DNA of 64,000 bases from JAQBDA01 sp963709875 (GCA_963709875.1 CAVPYB010000012.1:310001-374000); one strand, 5' to 3'. Counted from the stretch's first letter, positions 25,802-35,309 are shown. Made by a program: numbers and translations. The notes: generated by a model from the letters alone, not told the origin.

Positions 25802-26233
25802 ATGCAAATTACACGACAAGCAGATTACGCAGTTCGAGCTGTGCTCTATCTTGCCCAAAAAGGCTCGGAGCAGCGGGCAGCAACCAGCCAGATTGCACAG
25901 GAGCAGAAAATTCCGCCCTCATTTTTGGCAAAAATCGTTTCCCAGTTATCCGTAGCAGGCATCCTGCAGACTTCACGAGGTGCACGCGGTGGCGTATCGC
26001 TGGCACGCACGCCAGAAGAGATCTCGATGCTTGAGGTAGTGGAAGCGATCGACGGACCTATTCTGCTCAATGAGTGCGTGGCTGATAACGGCGGCAGCTG
26101 TACGTTCGGTGAGACATGCCCCATGCAGCCGGTTTGGTGCGATGCCCAATTCGAGCTGGTGAACCGCCTCCAAAACACCACCTTCGGGCAGTTCACACAG
26201 AAGGAATCTGCGCTCGCAGTCGCTGCTGACTAA
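25802..26233 (+). CDS. Rrf2-family transcriptional regulator with three cysteines
   Basis: 143-residue DNA-binding protein. The N-terminal winged helix reads ITRQADYAVRAVLYLAQ and continues through the recognition segment (QEQKIPPSFLAKIVSQLSVAGILQTSRGARGG), typical of IscR/NsrR/RsrR-type proteins. Three cysteines at about residues 92, 101 and 107 (NECVADNGGSC, ETC) can hold an Fe-S cluster, so it may sense iron-sulfur status, NO or redox state. It stands alone with its own upstream repeats and a strong terminator. Its targets are not visible here. Confidence 0.9.
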   Translation: MQITRQADYAVRAVLYLAQKGSEQRAATSQIAQEQKIPPSFLAKIVSQLSVAGILQTSRGARGGVSLARTPEEISMLEVVEAIDGPILLNECVADNGGSCTFGETCPMQPVWCDAQFELVNRLQNTTFGQFTQKESALAVAAD

Positions 26234-26263
26234 CCGGCGCTGCCTTTAGACTGTAAATTATCG

Positions 26264-26302
26264 CGAGGCATTGGCTGCAGCAATCCTGCAGCCAGTGCCT
26301 CG
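26264..26302 (+). terminator. Intrinsic terminator after the Rrf2 gene
   Basis: A 17-bp stem with one G-U pair: CGAGGCATTGGCTGCAG against its complement, loop of five bases, followed by TTGTTTG. Located 31 bases after the stop codon. Confidence 0.88.
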
Positions 26303-26341
26303 TTGTTTGCACCCATCAACCGATAAGTTCACAATTTTCGC

Positions 26342-26376
26342 ATCCCCTTCCAGCGTATAATTGGCTGGAAGGGGAT
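26342..26376. promoter_or_regulatory. Perfect 13-bp inverted repeat around TATAAT, upstream of hutU
   Basis: Arms ATCCCCTTCCAGC (26342-26354) and GCTGGAAGGGGAT (26364-26376) are perfect complements; the nine-base loop contains TATAAT (26356-26361). TTTTAG follows. It can be read either as an operator enclosing the -10 of the hutU promoter or as a terminator-like leader hairpin 25 bases before the start. Confidence 0.55.
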
Positions 26377-26401
26377 TTTAGATTCAACAAGGAGGCTTAC
26401 C

Positions 26402-28054
26402 ATGTCTGACGCTCGCCGGGTCCGTGCACCGCGGGGGACCCAGCTAACCTGTAAATCCTGGTTGACGGAAGCAGCATACCGCATGATCCAGAACAACCTG
26501 GACCCTGACGTCGCCGAAAGACCCGAAGACCTGGTCGTTTATGGCGGTCGTGGGCAGGCTGCCCGGAACTGGGACGCCTTTGATGCAATCTTGGCTGCGC
26601 TGCGTGAACTCGAGGATGACGAGACACTTCTGGTCCAATCCGGCAAGCCGGTGGTCGTTTTCCGGTCGCATCCAGATGCCCCGCGGGTGCTAATCGCCAA
26701 CTCGAACCTGGTCCCTCACTGGGCCACCCAGGAGCATTTCGACGAGCTATCTGCCAGAGGGCTGATGATGTACGGGCAGATGACCGCCGGATCGTGGATC
26801 TACATCGGCACCCAGGGAATATTGCAGGGCACGTACGAAACACTGGGGGCACTCGCCAGCCAGCGAGGCTGGAGCTCCCTGAGAGGAAAATTCGTGCTGA
26901 CGGCCGGGTTGGGCGGCATGGGCGGCGCTCAGCCGCTGGCTATCACCATGAACGAAGGCGTCGGGCTGGTCGTTGAAGTCGACCCGGAGCGCGCTCAGCG
27001 CCGCCGGGAAATTGGCTATATCGATGTGGTGGTTGACACGCTCGAAGAAGCCATGACACTGGTCGAAGAAGCCTGTGAGAACGAGATACCCAGGTCGATC
27101 GGGCTGATCGGCAACGCAGCCGAGATCTATCCAGAACTGGTCATCCGCGGGGTTACTCCGGATGTCGTCACAGACCAGACACCTGCCCACGATGTCTTCA
27201 TGTATATCCCAGCCGGGATGAGCGTTCATGAAGCCGACGTTCTGCGCAGCGCCGATCCCGATGCCTACAAAAACCTCTCCATGCAGTCCATGGCAGACCA
27301 TATCCGGGCGATGCTCGAATTCCAGCGTCGCGGCGCGGAAGTGTTCGACTACGGCAACAACCTGCGCCAGCGTGCATACGAGCGTGGTGTGAAAGATGCT
27401 TTCGACTTCCCGGGCTTCGTCCCCGCTTATATCCGCCCGCTGTTCTGCGAGGGCAAAGGTCCCTTCCGCTGGGTGGCTTTATCCGGTGATCCGGAGGACA
27501 TCTACACCACCGATGAGGTTGTAATGGAGCTTTTCCCCGAGGATGAACATCTGCATCGCTGGTTGAGGATGGCGCGCGAGAAGATTCCTTTTCAGGGTCT
27601 CCCGGCGCGTATTTGCTGGTTGGGATATGGCGAGCGCAGCCAGGCAGGATTGGCGTTCAACAACCTGGTTGCTGAAGGATTGGTAAAAGCCCCGATCGTT
27701 ATCGGTCGCGATCATCTGGATGCCGGGTCGGTGGCATCCCCCAACCGGGAGACCGAAGGCATGCTCGACAGCAGCGATGCCGTCAGCGACTGGGCTATCC
27801 TGAACGCTATGATCAATGCGGTGGGCGGGGCAACCTGGGTGTCCTTCCACCATGGCGGGGGAGTGGGGATCGGTTTCAGCCAGCACGCCGGGCAGGTGAT
27901 CGTAGCCGACGGCACCCCCGAGGCGGCTGCCCGGCTGGAACGCGTCCTGACCAGCGACCCAGGAATGGGCATTGTCCGGCATGCCGATGCCGGCTACCAG
28001 CAAGCGATCGATGCCGCCCGGCGACATGGGATCAAAATGCCCATGCTGGGGTAG
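26402..28054 (+). CDS. hutU: Urocanate hydratase (HutU)
   Basis: 550-residue NAD-dependent enzyme that converts urocanate to imidazolonepropionate, the second step of histidine breakdown. The chain matches the family from RAPRGTQLTCKSWLTEAAYRMI at the start to the C terminus, with YGGRGQAARNWDAF, MTAGSWIYIGTQGILQGTYE, the NAD-binding TAGLGGMGGAQPL and the final WVSFHHGGGVGIGFSQHAGQV. SD AAGGAGG is well placed. Curiously, no hutH, hutI or hutG is nearby; it is a single gene ending one base from the convergent mobA. Confidence 0.96.
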   Translation: MSDARRVRAPRGTQLTCKSWLTEAAYRMIQNNLDPDVAERPEDLVVYGGRGQAARNWDAFDAILAALRELEDDETLLVQSGKPVVVFRSHPDAPRVLIANSNLVPHWATQEHFDELSARGLMMYGQMTAGSWIYIGTQGILQGTYETLGALASQRGWSSLRGKFVLTAGLGGMGGAQPLAITMNEGVGLVVEVDPERAQRRREIGYIDVVVDTLEEAMTLVEEACENEIPRSIGLIGNAAEIYPELVIRGVTPDVVTDQTPAHDVFMYIPAGMSVHEADVLRSADPDAYKNLSMQSMADHIRAMLEFQRRGAEVFDYGNNLRQRAYERGVKDAFDFPGFVPAYIRPLFCEGKGPFRWVALSGDPEDIYTTDEVVMELFPEDEHLHRWLRMAREKIPFQGLPARICWLGYGERSQAGLAFNNLVAEGLVKAPIVIGRDHLDAGSVASPNRETEGMLDSSDAVSDWAILNAMINAVGGATWVSFHHGGGVGIGFSQHAGQVIVADGTPEAAARLERVLTSDPGMGIVRHADAGYQQAIDAARRHGIKMPMLG

Positions 28055-28055
28055 A

Positions 28056-28664
28056 TCAGGGCATATTATCAAGCGCTGCCGCGAGCTGCTCAGCTTCAGT
28101 AAGCTCTTCAGGGGTATTCACGTTGCGGAATGCCAGCCGATGCGGATCGCGGAACTCGACCTCCTCAGGCGACAGGAAGCGGATATCCACTTTATCGAAC
28201 CATGAGTTGACCCGCCAACGGTCTGCGATGATCGAAGCTTCAATTGCCGGCAGGCAGGCGCTCCTTCTGTAGAGGGCGTGGAAAGGCTCGACACCACCTG
28301 GGGAGCGGGGGATAGCAGCATCATGCTGACCCGCCATCAGCAGCTCCAGTTGGAAGACTAGCAGGTCGGCGCTCACAAAGGGCATATCACAGGCAACCAC
28401 CGCCACCAGCGTCTGGCTGGCAGAGCTCAGAGCGGTAAACAGCCCACCTAACGAGCCCCGTCCGGGGTGCAGGTCGGTATGCAGCGGCAGCCCAAGAAAT
28501 GTGTAATCCTGAGGGCGGTTGGTGGTAATCAGCAGCTCATCCGCCAGTTGGGCGACCCTGCCGATCACACGCTCGATCAGGGTCCGCCCGAGAAACGGCA
28601 TCAGGGCTTTGTCTTGCCCCATGCGCCGGGACTCACCTCCCGCTTGTATCACTACAGTCAGCAT
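28056..28664 (-). CDS. mobA: Molybdenum cofactor guanylyltransferase (MobA-like)
   Basis: 202-residue nucleotidyltransferase that attaches GMP to molybdopterin. The N-terminal VIQAGGESRRMGQDKALMPFLGRTLIERV is the GTP-binding motif; VACDMPFVSADLL holds the metal-binding Asp, and the late TPEEL segment is typical of MobA. It is convergent with hutU with only one base between stops and divergent from amrS. No molybdoenzyme gene is in the window, so its client is not known. A cytidylyl or MocA-type activity is less likely. Confidence 0.9.
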   Translation of the reverse strand: MLTVVIQAGGESRRMGQDKALMPFLGRTLIERVIGRVAQLADELLITTNRPQDYTFLGLPLHTDLHPGRGSLGGLFTALSSASQTLVAVVACDMPFVSADLLVFQLELLMAGQHDAAIPRSPGGVEPFHALYRRSACLPAIEASIIADRWRVNSWFDKVDIRFLSPEEVEFRDPHRLAFRNVNTPEELTEAEQLAAALDNMP

Positions 28665-28776
28665 TTATTGATTATAATTTCAGTAACTGTGCAGTTCAAG
28701 GAAATCGGGAATGTTCGCGCGGGCGCCGCCCGCGCATTCTCGTCCTTCCGCATTGGCTGTGCAAGGAGTACAGATC

Positions 28777-29892
28777 ATGGCGACCTTTGCCGATGTCCTC
28801 GACGATCTTACCGTCGAGGCAGAACTTTACGAGACCTTAGATGATCGAGCCGTTCGATGCTACGCCTGCGGGCATCGCTGCCTGATCCGGGACGGGCGGC
28901 GCGGCATCTGCAAAGTGCGGTTCAACCGCGACGGTAAGCTTTACGCTCCGTGGGGCTATGTGGCAGCTTTGCAGGTGGACCCCATTGAGAAAAAGCCGTT
29001 CAATCATATCCTGCCCGGCAGCGATGCCCTGACTTTCGGCATGCTCGGCTGCGACTTTCATTGCAGTTACTGCCAAAACCATATCACCTCCCAGGCGCTG
29101 CGAGACCCACAGTCAGATATCGCCATACACTCGATCCGCCACGCATCCGCTGAAGATTTGGTGGCGTACGCCGCACGTTCGGGCGCTAAAGTGATTGCTT
29201 CATCTTATAACGAGCCGCTGATCACCTCCGAATGGTCGGTGGAGATATTCCGTAAGGCAGCCTCCACGGGCATCAAATGCGTTTATATTTCCAACGGTAA
29301 TGCCACGCCGGAAGTTCTGGATTATCTGCGCCCATATCTGGTGGGTTATAAAATCGATCTGAAAACCATGCAAGATCGCCACTACCGCAAGCTGGGCGGC
29401 GTCTTGAACCACGTGCTCGACAGCATCCGTCTTGCTTACGAGCTTGGGCTGTGGGTTGAAGTCGTTACCCTGGTAGTGCCGGGATTCAACGACAGCACGG
29501 ACGAGCTGATGGATGCAGCGCGCTACATTGCTTCGGTTTCACCGGAAATCCCCTGGCATGTAACCGCCTTCCACCCGGAGTACAAGATGACCGATCCGCT
29601 GCGCACCGCAGCAGACACGCTGCTGCGCGCGGCGGAAATCGGCCAGGAGGCCGGTCTGAAGTTTGTTTATGCCGGCAACCTGCCTGGGCGCGTCAATGAG
29701 TACGAGAACACTTACTGCCCAGGCTGCGGCACCGCCGTCATCGAGCGCCACGGCTACGTCCTGCTGGGCTATCACCTGACAGGCTCCGGAGACTGCAGCA
29801 AATGCGGCACCGCCGTCCCCGGGGTGTGGACCGATCAGCCCCGGGAAGTTCGCATCGGTGGAATTGGAATCCCCCGCCCGGTATCAATTTAG
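28777..29892 (+). CDS. amrS: AmmeMemoRadiSam system radical SAM enzyme (AmrS-like)
   Basis: 371-residue radical SAM protein. The 4Fe-4S cluster triad CDFHCSYC lies at 92-99, preceded by a four-cysteine segment (CYACGHRCLI, GICKVR) and followed by the TIM-barrel with SYNEPLIT and ISNGNATPE. The C-terminal part has two CxxC pairs (CPGCG, CSKCG), probably a zinc ribbon. AmrS is named for its linkage to AMMECR1 and Memo proteins; neither is found in this window. The start at 28777 is set by AAGGAG and the usual MATFADVL beginning. The last nine bases overlap the convergent acetyltransferase gene. Confidence 0.9.
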   Translation: MATFADVLDDLTVEAELYETLDDRAVRCYACGHRCLIRDGRRGICKVRFNRDGKLYAPWGYVAALQVDPIEKKPFNHILPGSDALTFGMLGCDFHCSYCQNHITSQALRDPQSDIAIHSIRHASAEDLVAYAARSGAKVIASSYNEPLITSEWSVEIFRKAASTGIKCVYISNGNATPEVLDYLRPYLVGYKIDLKTMQDRHYRKLGGVLNHVLDSIRLAYELGLWVEVVTLVVPGFNDSTDELMDAARYIASVSPEIPWHVTAFHPEYKMTDPLRTAADTLLRAAEIGQEAGLKFVYAGNLPGRVNEYENTYCPGCGTAVIERHGYVLLGYHLTGSGDCSKCGTAVPGVWTDQPREVRIGGIGIPRPVSI

Positions 29893-30915
29893 CTTACGTC
29901 TTACCTGGGCGCGTACCACGAAGCGGTCGGTAGCTCCAAAGCGGTATTTGTAGTCCTCATCGCCGCGCATAAAATCGAACGCCTGGCGCTGCTGCTGATT
30001 GGCCCATTCCAGCAAGTAACCCAACAGCACCCAGCCCGGTGAATAGGCGCTGAACCGGTAATCGATCCCGGAGTTGTACACCCAGATACGGTTGCGGTAA
30101 TCGAAATTCAGATAACCGGCAGCCTTTTCGCCGCCCACCTCCATAAATGCAAGCTGCAGCCACCCCTCCCGGAATGCCGCTCGCAGGGTTACGCGCATCT
30201 GCGTACGCATTGTGTCAGTCAGGAAAGCCTGTTTATCTGCGTCCTGCGCCATAAGGTCAAAGAAAGCTTCGATCTCATCATCCAGGCTTGATTCGTCATC
30301 GACGATATACCAACGCACCGGCAGGTCTGCGCCCTCTGCACGCCTGATCTTGCGGCGTATCTCATGGCGCTGCTTCTTATCAATTCCCGCCAGATAGGTC
30401 TCCCAATCTCCGGGAAGCGAGATGAATGGGCAGTGGTAATTCTTCTCCTGGGTGAAATCCAGCCCGCGCATCCTGGCTGCCGCTTCCAGGGCGGGCAGCG
30501 ATGGGGAATCTTCCAGGACATTGTACAGGTCCAGCACCTGCCAGTCCGGCACATCCGCATCTAACAGATAGTCCAAGGCTGCCGAGATGAACTGCTCGAT
30601 ATCTTCCCGGCGGCAGATCACATCTAGGTAATCCGAGATTTCAATGCTGCCCAACAACATCAGTGCAGCTTCCCCATCCCGGTTTGTGGTGAAGAACAGT
30701 GGAGCGATCCCGCACAGGCTGCCACCGGTGCGCCGAGCTGCAACCAGGCACAGATCACCTTGGCTCCATTCTCCACCCCCCAGAGTGCTCCACCAGGCGC
30801 TCAGGTACTCATGTCGCAAAAACGGCACGTGACTTGCACTTAGCATCAATAATTGGTTCCATTCTTTTCCCAGGGTATCAAAATGTTCTCTGGTATTGAT
30901 AATTTCAAGCTGCAT
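29884..30915 (-). CDS. GNAT/FemAB-like acyltransferase
   Basis: 343-residue soluble protein of the BioF2-like/CelD-type acetyltransferase group: residues 170-300 carry the GNAT-like fold (EIEAFFDLMAQDADKQAFLTD, LAFMEVGGEKAAGYLNFDYRNRIWVYNSGID, FDFMRGDEDYKYRFG). These proteins are often in polysaccharide or cell-wall loci and transfer acyl or aminoacyl groups. GGAG precedes the ATG. Divergent from the PP2C-like gene. Substrate unknown; the class is fairly sure. Confidence 0.8.
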   Translation of the reverse strand: MQLEIINTREHFDTLGKEWNQLLMLSASHVPFLRHEYLSAWWSTLGGGEWSQGDLCLVAARRTGGSLCGIAPLFFTTNRDGEAALMLLGSIEISDYLDVICRREDIEQFISAALDYLLDADVPDWQVLDLYNVLEDSPSLPALEAAARMRGLDFTQEKNYHCPFISLPGDWETYLAGIDKKQRHEIRRKIRRAEGADLPVRWYIVDDESSLDDEIEAFFDLMAQDADKQAFLTDTMRTQMRVTLRAAFREGWLQLAFMEVGGEKAAGYLNFDYRNRIWVYNSGIDYRFSAYSPGWVLLGYLLEWANQQQRQAFDFMRGDEDYKYRFGATDRFVVRAQVRRKLN

Positions 30916-31073
30916 AAATACTCCATCATGCTGCGCTCAAAGGCCTTGAGCATCGGAAATGCCCCACCTAGGTTCACTAATCCAGCATTTTACCAGTATA
31001 ATGTCTACAAAGAACACCGGCTGCGGCAAAACACCCTGAATTTTATGGGTACCTGTCAATCCGCGGATAACCT

Positions 31074-33347
31074 ATGAGCCAATTGGATCTGAACATCCTT
31101 TCACTGACCCGCCGGGAGGGACAAGAGCTGGCAGAGCCGTCCGGTCTCTTGATCGCCTCCCTGCCCCGCCGCCCGGCCCGGGGACGTCAGACTGATCGCC
31201 TGATTTTACACCTGACTGTTGCCGGCAGCGCCCCGCTGACCGATGAACAGCAAAGTCAGCTGCTGGCGAACCTGGCGCAGACATTCTATAAAACCTCCGG
31301 CTCGGTGACCGCCGCCCAGAAGGCGACAGCCGAGGCGTTGAACCAGTATCTGCTGGAACGCAACCAGCGCGCTGCCAGCGCGGGTCGCCAGGGTATCGGG
31401 CTGCTCGACATTGTCGTCATCCGCGATGACCGCCTGTACCTGGCACAATGCGGTCCGGTGCACGCCTTCCACATAACGGCTGCAGGTGCCAAACACATCC
31501 AGGATCTGGGCGCTGTCGGGCGCGGTCTGGGATTAAGCCGCACCCCACCGATCTCCTACTATCAGGCAGACCTAAAACCGGTTGAAACTCTGGTGTTCAG
31601 TTCTGAGCCGCCTCCTGGCTGGACTGCCAGCACGCTAAGCGACCTATACAGCCTGGGTTTAGAGAACCTCAGACGCACCCTGCTCGGACAAGCCGGAACG
31701 GAGTTGGACGCATTCCTGCTGCAGGTCCAGTCTGGGACCGGAAAGATCTTCCTGCTGCGTCCCAAGCCGGGACAGGCGGTCGCATATGTACAGCCCAGGA
31801 AAGAGACGGCACCGTCCACCGGCGAGCAAGCGTTGGCGGCAGGCATCCCGGCAGCTGCGTCTGCGCAGATCGCCATGCAAGATAGCACCGCACCGGTACA
31901 ACAAACAGCTGCTGACCCATCGCTGTATTCCCAGGCCGCGCCAGCTCAGACTGGCATCGAGTCTGGTATCGGGGAAGGTTCAGCCAGCTTGCCTGCGGAC
32001 GAGCCTACAAAGGAGCGCGCTGCACGCCGCACACCAGGCCGGGACGGTCTTACGCGCCTAAGTCTTGCCGTCTCTGGGGCACTTGCCCGGGCGGGATTGG
32101 GGATACGCAATTTTACCCTGCGCATGCTGCCTGGCGAAGTAGTGTCAACCCTACCCTCATCCGTGATGATCGTCATGGCTCTCGCGGTCCCGCTGGTGGT
32201 TGTCACGATCGCAGCTGTCGTATACTTCCAACGCGGTCGCACCGGTCAATACCAGGCATATTACGCCCAGGCCGTCCAGGCTGCGGGCTACGCCCGTACC
32301 CAGAGCGACCCTATCCAAAGGGCAGAGGCATGGCAGACCGCCATCAATTATATCGAGCAGGCAGAGAGCTACCAGCAGAACGCGGATACGCAGGCGCTGC
32401 GCAGCGAAGCCAACCAGGTCTTCGACCAGCTCAATCTGGTCACACGCCTGGCATACCTGCCGGCGCTCACCTCCAAATTGTCGGAGAACACAAAAATCTC
32501 TCAGATGGTGGCTACTGAGGGCGATCTGTATTTGCTGAACCTGGAAGGTGGCAATGTTATTCGCACTCTGTCGACAGGTAGTGGCTACCAGATCGACCCT
32601 ACCTTCCAGTGCGCAGCCGGAGCGCCGGCCGGGCAAAGCAGCGCGCCGATTGACATCGCCATGGCATCGAAGACAAATGAATTTGGCGCAACCGTGCTAT
32701 CGCTGGACGTGAACGGAAACCTGCTTCACTGCATCCCCGGTCAGCCGCCTATGTTCACACCGCTGGCAGCGCCGACCAAGGGTTGGGGCACCCCCCAGGC
32801 TTTGACCGTTGACCTCGGTCACCTGTATGTGCTGGATTCGGGCAAGAATACGGTTTGGATTTATTGGAACAGCAGCTACAATCAGCCACCAGAAGAGTTC
32901 TTTGTCGCCGATTTCCCGATGCAATCTGTCGTTGATCTGGTTGTGGATAAGACAGATATCTACATGCTGCACGAGGACGGTCATACCACAATCTGCACAT
33001 ACAGCGACCTTTCGGTTGCGCCATCCCGCTGTACCGACCCGCTGCCCTACGTTGACTCGCGCCCGGGGCATGAGGGTCAGTCTATGGCAATCCAGCCTCC
33101 CTTCACCCAGCTTGTTGGCACGCAACCCCCCGATCCCTCGCTATATTACCTGCAATCTGAGGAGCAGGCGCTGTACCGCTTCAGCTTGCGAGTGCTGACT
33201 TATTACGGTCAATTCCGCCCGCAGGATGATCCCTCGTCCGGTATTTCGGCACCAAGCAGACCGGCAACAGCATTCGCTCTCAGCCCGGACACGCGCACCG
33301 CCTTCCTGGCGGAAGGCAACGAGGTCTATTACGCTGTGCTGCGCTGA
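31074..33347 (+). CDS. Membrane protein with degenerate PP2C-like and propeller-like domains
   Basis: 757-residue protein. Residues 1-230 resemble a PP2C/SpoIIE-type phosphatase fold (GLLDIVVIRDDRLYLAQCGPVHAFHI, GRGLGLSRTPPISYYQADLKPVETLVFSSE), but the metal-binding Asp pairs are not evident, so it may be inactive. Residues 235-340 are Ala/Pro/Thr-rich and disordered, a single TM lies at about 363-385, and the long C-terminal part (about 470-757) outside the membrane carries repeated strand-turn segments such as LLSLDVNGNLLHC, LYVLDSGKNTVWIYW and IYMLHEDGHTTIC typical of a beta-propeller. It ends 12 bases before the convergent VWA/FHA gene, likely a functional pair in Ser/Thr phosphorylation signalling. 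No SD is visible. Confidence 0.65.
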   Translation: MSQLDLNILSLTRREGQELAEPSGLLIASLPRRPARGRQTDRLILHLTVAGSAPLTDEQQSQLLANLAQTFYKTSGSVTAAQKATAEALNQYLLERNQRAASAGRQGIGLLDIVVIRDDRLYLAQCGPVHAFHITAAGAKHIQDLGAVGRGLGLSRTPPISYYQADLKPVETLVFSSEPPPGWTASTLSDLYSLGLENLRRTLLGQAGTELDAFLLQVQSGTGKIFLLRPKPGQAVAYVQPRKETAPSTGEQALAAGIPAAASAQIAMQDSTAPVQQTAADPSLYSQAAPAQTGIESGIGEGSASLPADEPTKERAARRTPGRDGLTRLSLAVSGALARAGLGIRNFTLRMLPGEVVSTLPSSVMIVMALAVPLVVVTIAAVVYFQRGRTGQYQAYYAQAVQAAGYARTQSDPIQRAEAWQTAINYIEQAESYQQNADTQALRSEANQVFDQLNLVTRLAYLPALTSKLSENTKISQMVATEGDLYLLNLEGGNVIRTLSTGSGYQIDPTFQCAAGAPAGQSSAPIDIAMASKTNEFGATVLSLDVNGNLLHCIPGQPPMFTPLAAPTKGWGTPQALTVDLGHLYVLDSGKNTVWIYWNSSYNQPPEEFFVADFPMQSVVDLVVDKTDIYMLHEDGHTTICTYSDLSVAPSRCTDPLPYVDSRPGHEGQSMAIQPPFTQLVGTQPPDPSLYYLQSEEQALYRFSLRVLTYYGQFRPQDDPSSGISAPSRPATAFALSPDTRTAFLAEGNEVYYAVLR

Positions 33348-33359
33348 GCAGACCCACGC

Positions 33360-35309
33360 TCAGGCAGATGGTTCTCCGGGTGTGACAACCGGCTTCCGCA
33401 ACCGTTGGGGGTTGCGCAGTTTGAACTGAAACCCCACTCTTCCGATGTGGATAATATCGCCGTGCTGGACTGGCGCGCCATCCTTACTGACCGGTTGGTA
33501 ATTGATCCAGGTCCCCGCTACGGAGCCCTGGTCGGTGAGGGTGAAGGACTCATCTTCAATTCGCGTTAATCGCGCATGCAGCCCTTCAACCGAAGGATCA
33601 TCGAACGTCAGGACAGCCTGATTCCTGTCGCTCCCCAGCGTTATCTCGCTAGAATCAATCGATATCGGGGTCACCGGCGCGGTTTCCTCCCCTTCGGGGA
33701 TTGGGATCAGGTAAGCATAGGCCTGCTGCGTAAGACGTCGCTGCGGCCAATGCAGGCGGCTGACCCAGCCGGAAAACCGGCGCATATCCGATTCGGCTCG
33801 CAGGGTCGACGGTCTCTCTGGACCTATCTGCGCAATCTCGTCCTGTTCCCGCTTCCGGCGGCTGTACCGGAATCCAGCGGGTACACGCATCGGGTGCGGC
33901 TTGATTCTTCCGCTAACGATTAGCGCCAGCAGCACCAGCGCCCCGCTCAGCAAGACCAGCAGACCAACGGCAAGCGGTGCTTTACGAATCAGCAATATCA
34001 GCGGGTTAGCACCGGGGAGCTCTACCATCACTTCAACCGGAGTCTCGATGCTGATGCCGCTCAATCCGAGGCTGTCCAGAGCCTCCACCTGAAGCAGGTG
34101 CCGGGCGGTAGTCGTATATGTGCTTAGATCCCAGATGAATTGGTCGAACGGCGGGGCGGCATTCTCTGCGACCACCTTTCCATCGACGTACAGTCTGGTG
34201 AGCGTAATAGGACGCACCCTGCCATCCGGAAAATCTATCAGCAGCTGCAGTGGGTGTATATCTGGCTGCAGGTCAGCCACACCGGCCTGTTCCAAGAGAT
34301 CCCTGGAACGATCTTCCGGGACGCGGCGATTGATTTCAGCGACCGGCGAGATAAAGGCCGGATCGGGTGGTTGGAGATCCAGGGTGTATTCCATCTCCGG
34401 GGTAACGATCGTATCGTCCCCGTTCTTTATCTCAACAACGACCTGGTGTGCACCGCTGGTACCGCTCGGCGTTTCATAGCTGAGCAGGTAGATATCGCGC
34501 AGCTTATTCAGGAAGCTCTCCGGAGAGGGAAGCTGGTCAATATCAGAGAAGGACCAATATTCTCCGCCGGTTTGCCCTGCCAGCTCCTGCATTTGCCGTG
34601 CAGCGGGCGTATCCAGAACGTCTTCCGGAGCGATATACCAGACATAGATCCGCACTCCCTCCTGCTGGGCGCGCGCCACCAGGTCCTGCACGCTGGAGGA
34701 CTGATCGCCTTGCAGCGGCGAGGTGATGAACAGCATTGCCTGTTCCATGCCTGACCGAGGCACAGGGTCGAGAGCGACATCCAGACCTTGCGAGAGGCTG
34801 TCCAGACTAAGACTGAGGGGCACTGAGTCGAGTTGGTAGCTTTCCAGTGCAGCCAGGATCTCCCTCGAATCGGCCGTGTGCGAGCGCCCCGGACCCGAAG
34901 CCACAACCAGGCTCAGGTCATCGACAGTCGATCCCTGGCGGGAAGCGGCCCAGTTTTCGAGTGCGCTGTAGATATAATCGAACCGTGATAGTCCCTGTGA
35001 ATTACGAACGGTGAACGAATCGCCGGCATTGACCACGAACACAACCTGGACTCCCGGACGGAGTTCGGAGAACTCGCCGATCTCAACTGCCTGCCCATCC
35101 TCCAGGATGCGCAGGTCAGCCGCCTGCAGCCCGTGTACAAACGAACCGTCGGCGCGGTGTACGTCCAGGTAGGTCTGTATCTGGGGATATAAGTCAGTAT
35201 TGGGGGGAGACAGCGTCGCACCGGAAGAGGATTGGGCTTTTGCCGGGCTGACGGAGACCAGCAGCACGCAGATCAGAGGCCAAACCAGCCAGCGCAGGTG
35301 GTGGAGCAT
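33360..35309 (-). CDS. VWA and FHA domain membrane protein
   Basis: 649-residue protein: signal peptide at 1-25, VWA-like domain (about 35-290, with VVFVVNAGDSFTVRN in place of a classical MIDAS), a beta-sandwich region (about 330-430), one TM at about 440-463 (APLAVGLLVLLSGALVLLALIVSG), a charged linker, and a C-terminal FHA domain (about 560-640) with FHA-like GSDRNQAVLTFDDPSVEGLHARL and GTWINYQPV. FHA domains bind phosphothreonine, so the cytoplasmic end should read a Ser/Thr kinase signal; the outside VWA part may bind a partner. It faces the PP2C-like protein gene. The partner kinase is not in the window. Confidence 0.85.
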   Translation of the reverse strand: MLHHLRWLVWPLICVLLVSVSPAKAQSSSGATLSPPNTDLYPQIQTYLDVHRADGSFVHGLQAADLRILEDGQAVEIGEFSELRPGVQVVFVVNAGDSFTVRNSQGLSRFDYIYSALENWAASRQGSTVDDLSLVVASGPGRSHTADSREILAALESYQLDSVPLSLSLDSLSQGLDVALDPVPRSGMEQAMLFITSPLQGDQSSSVQDLVARAQQEGVRIYVWYIAPEDVLDTPAARQMQELAGQTGGEYWSFSDIDQLPSPESFLNKLRDIYLLSYETPSGTSGAHQVVVEIKNGDDTIVTPEMEYTLDLQPPDPAFISPVAEINRRVPEDRSRDLLEQAGVADLQPDIHPLQLLIDFPDGRVRPITLTRLYVDGKVVAENAAPPFDQFIWDLSTYTTTARHLLQVEALDSLGLSGISIETPVEVMVELPGANPLILLIRKAPLAVGLLVLLSGALVLLALIVSGRIKPHPMRVPAGFRYSRRKREQDEIAQIGPERPSTLRAESDMRRFSGWVSRLHWPQRRLTQQAYAYLIPIPEGEETAPVTPISIDSSEITLGSDRNQAVLTFDDPSVEGLHARLTRIEDESFTLTDQGSVAGTWINYQPVSKDGAPVQHGDIIHIGRVGFQFKLRNPQRLRKPVVTPGEPSA

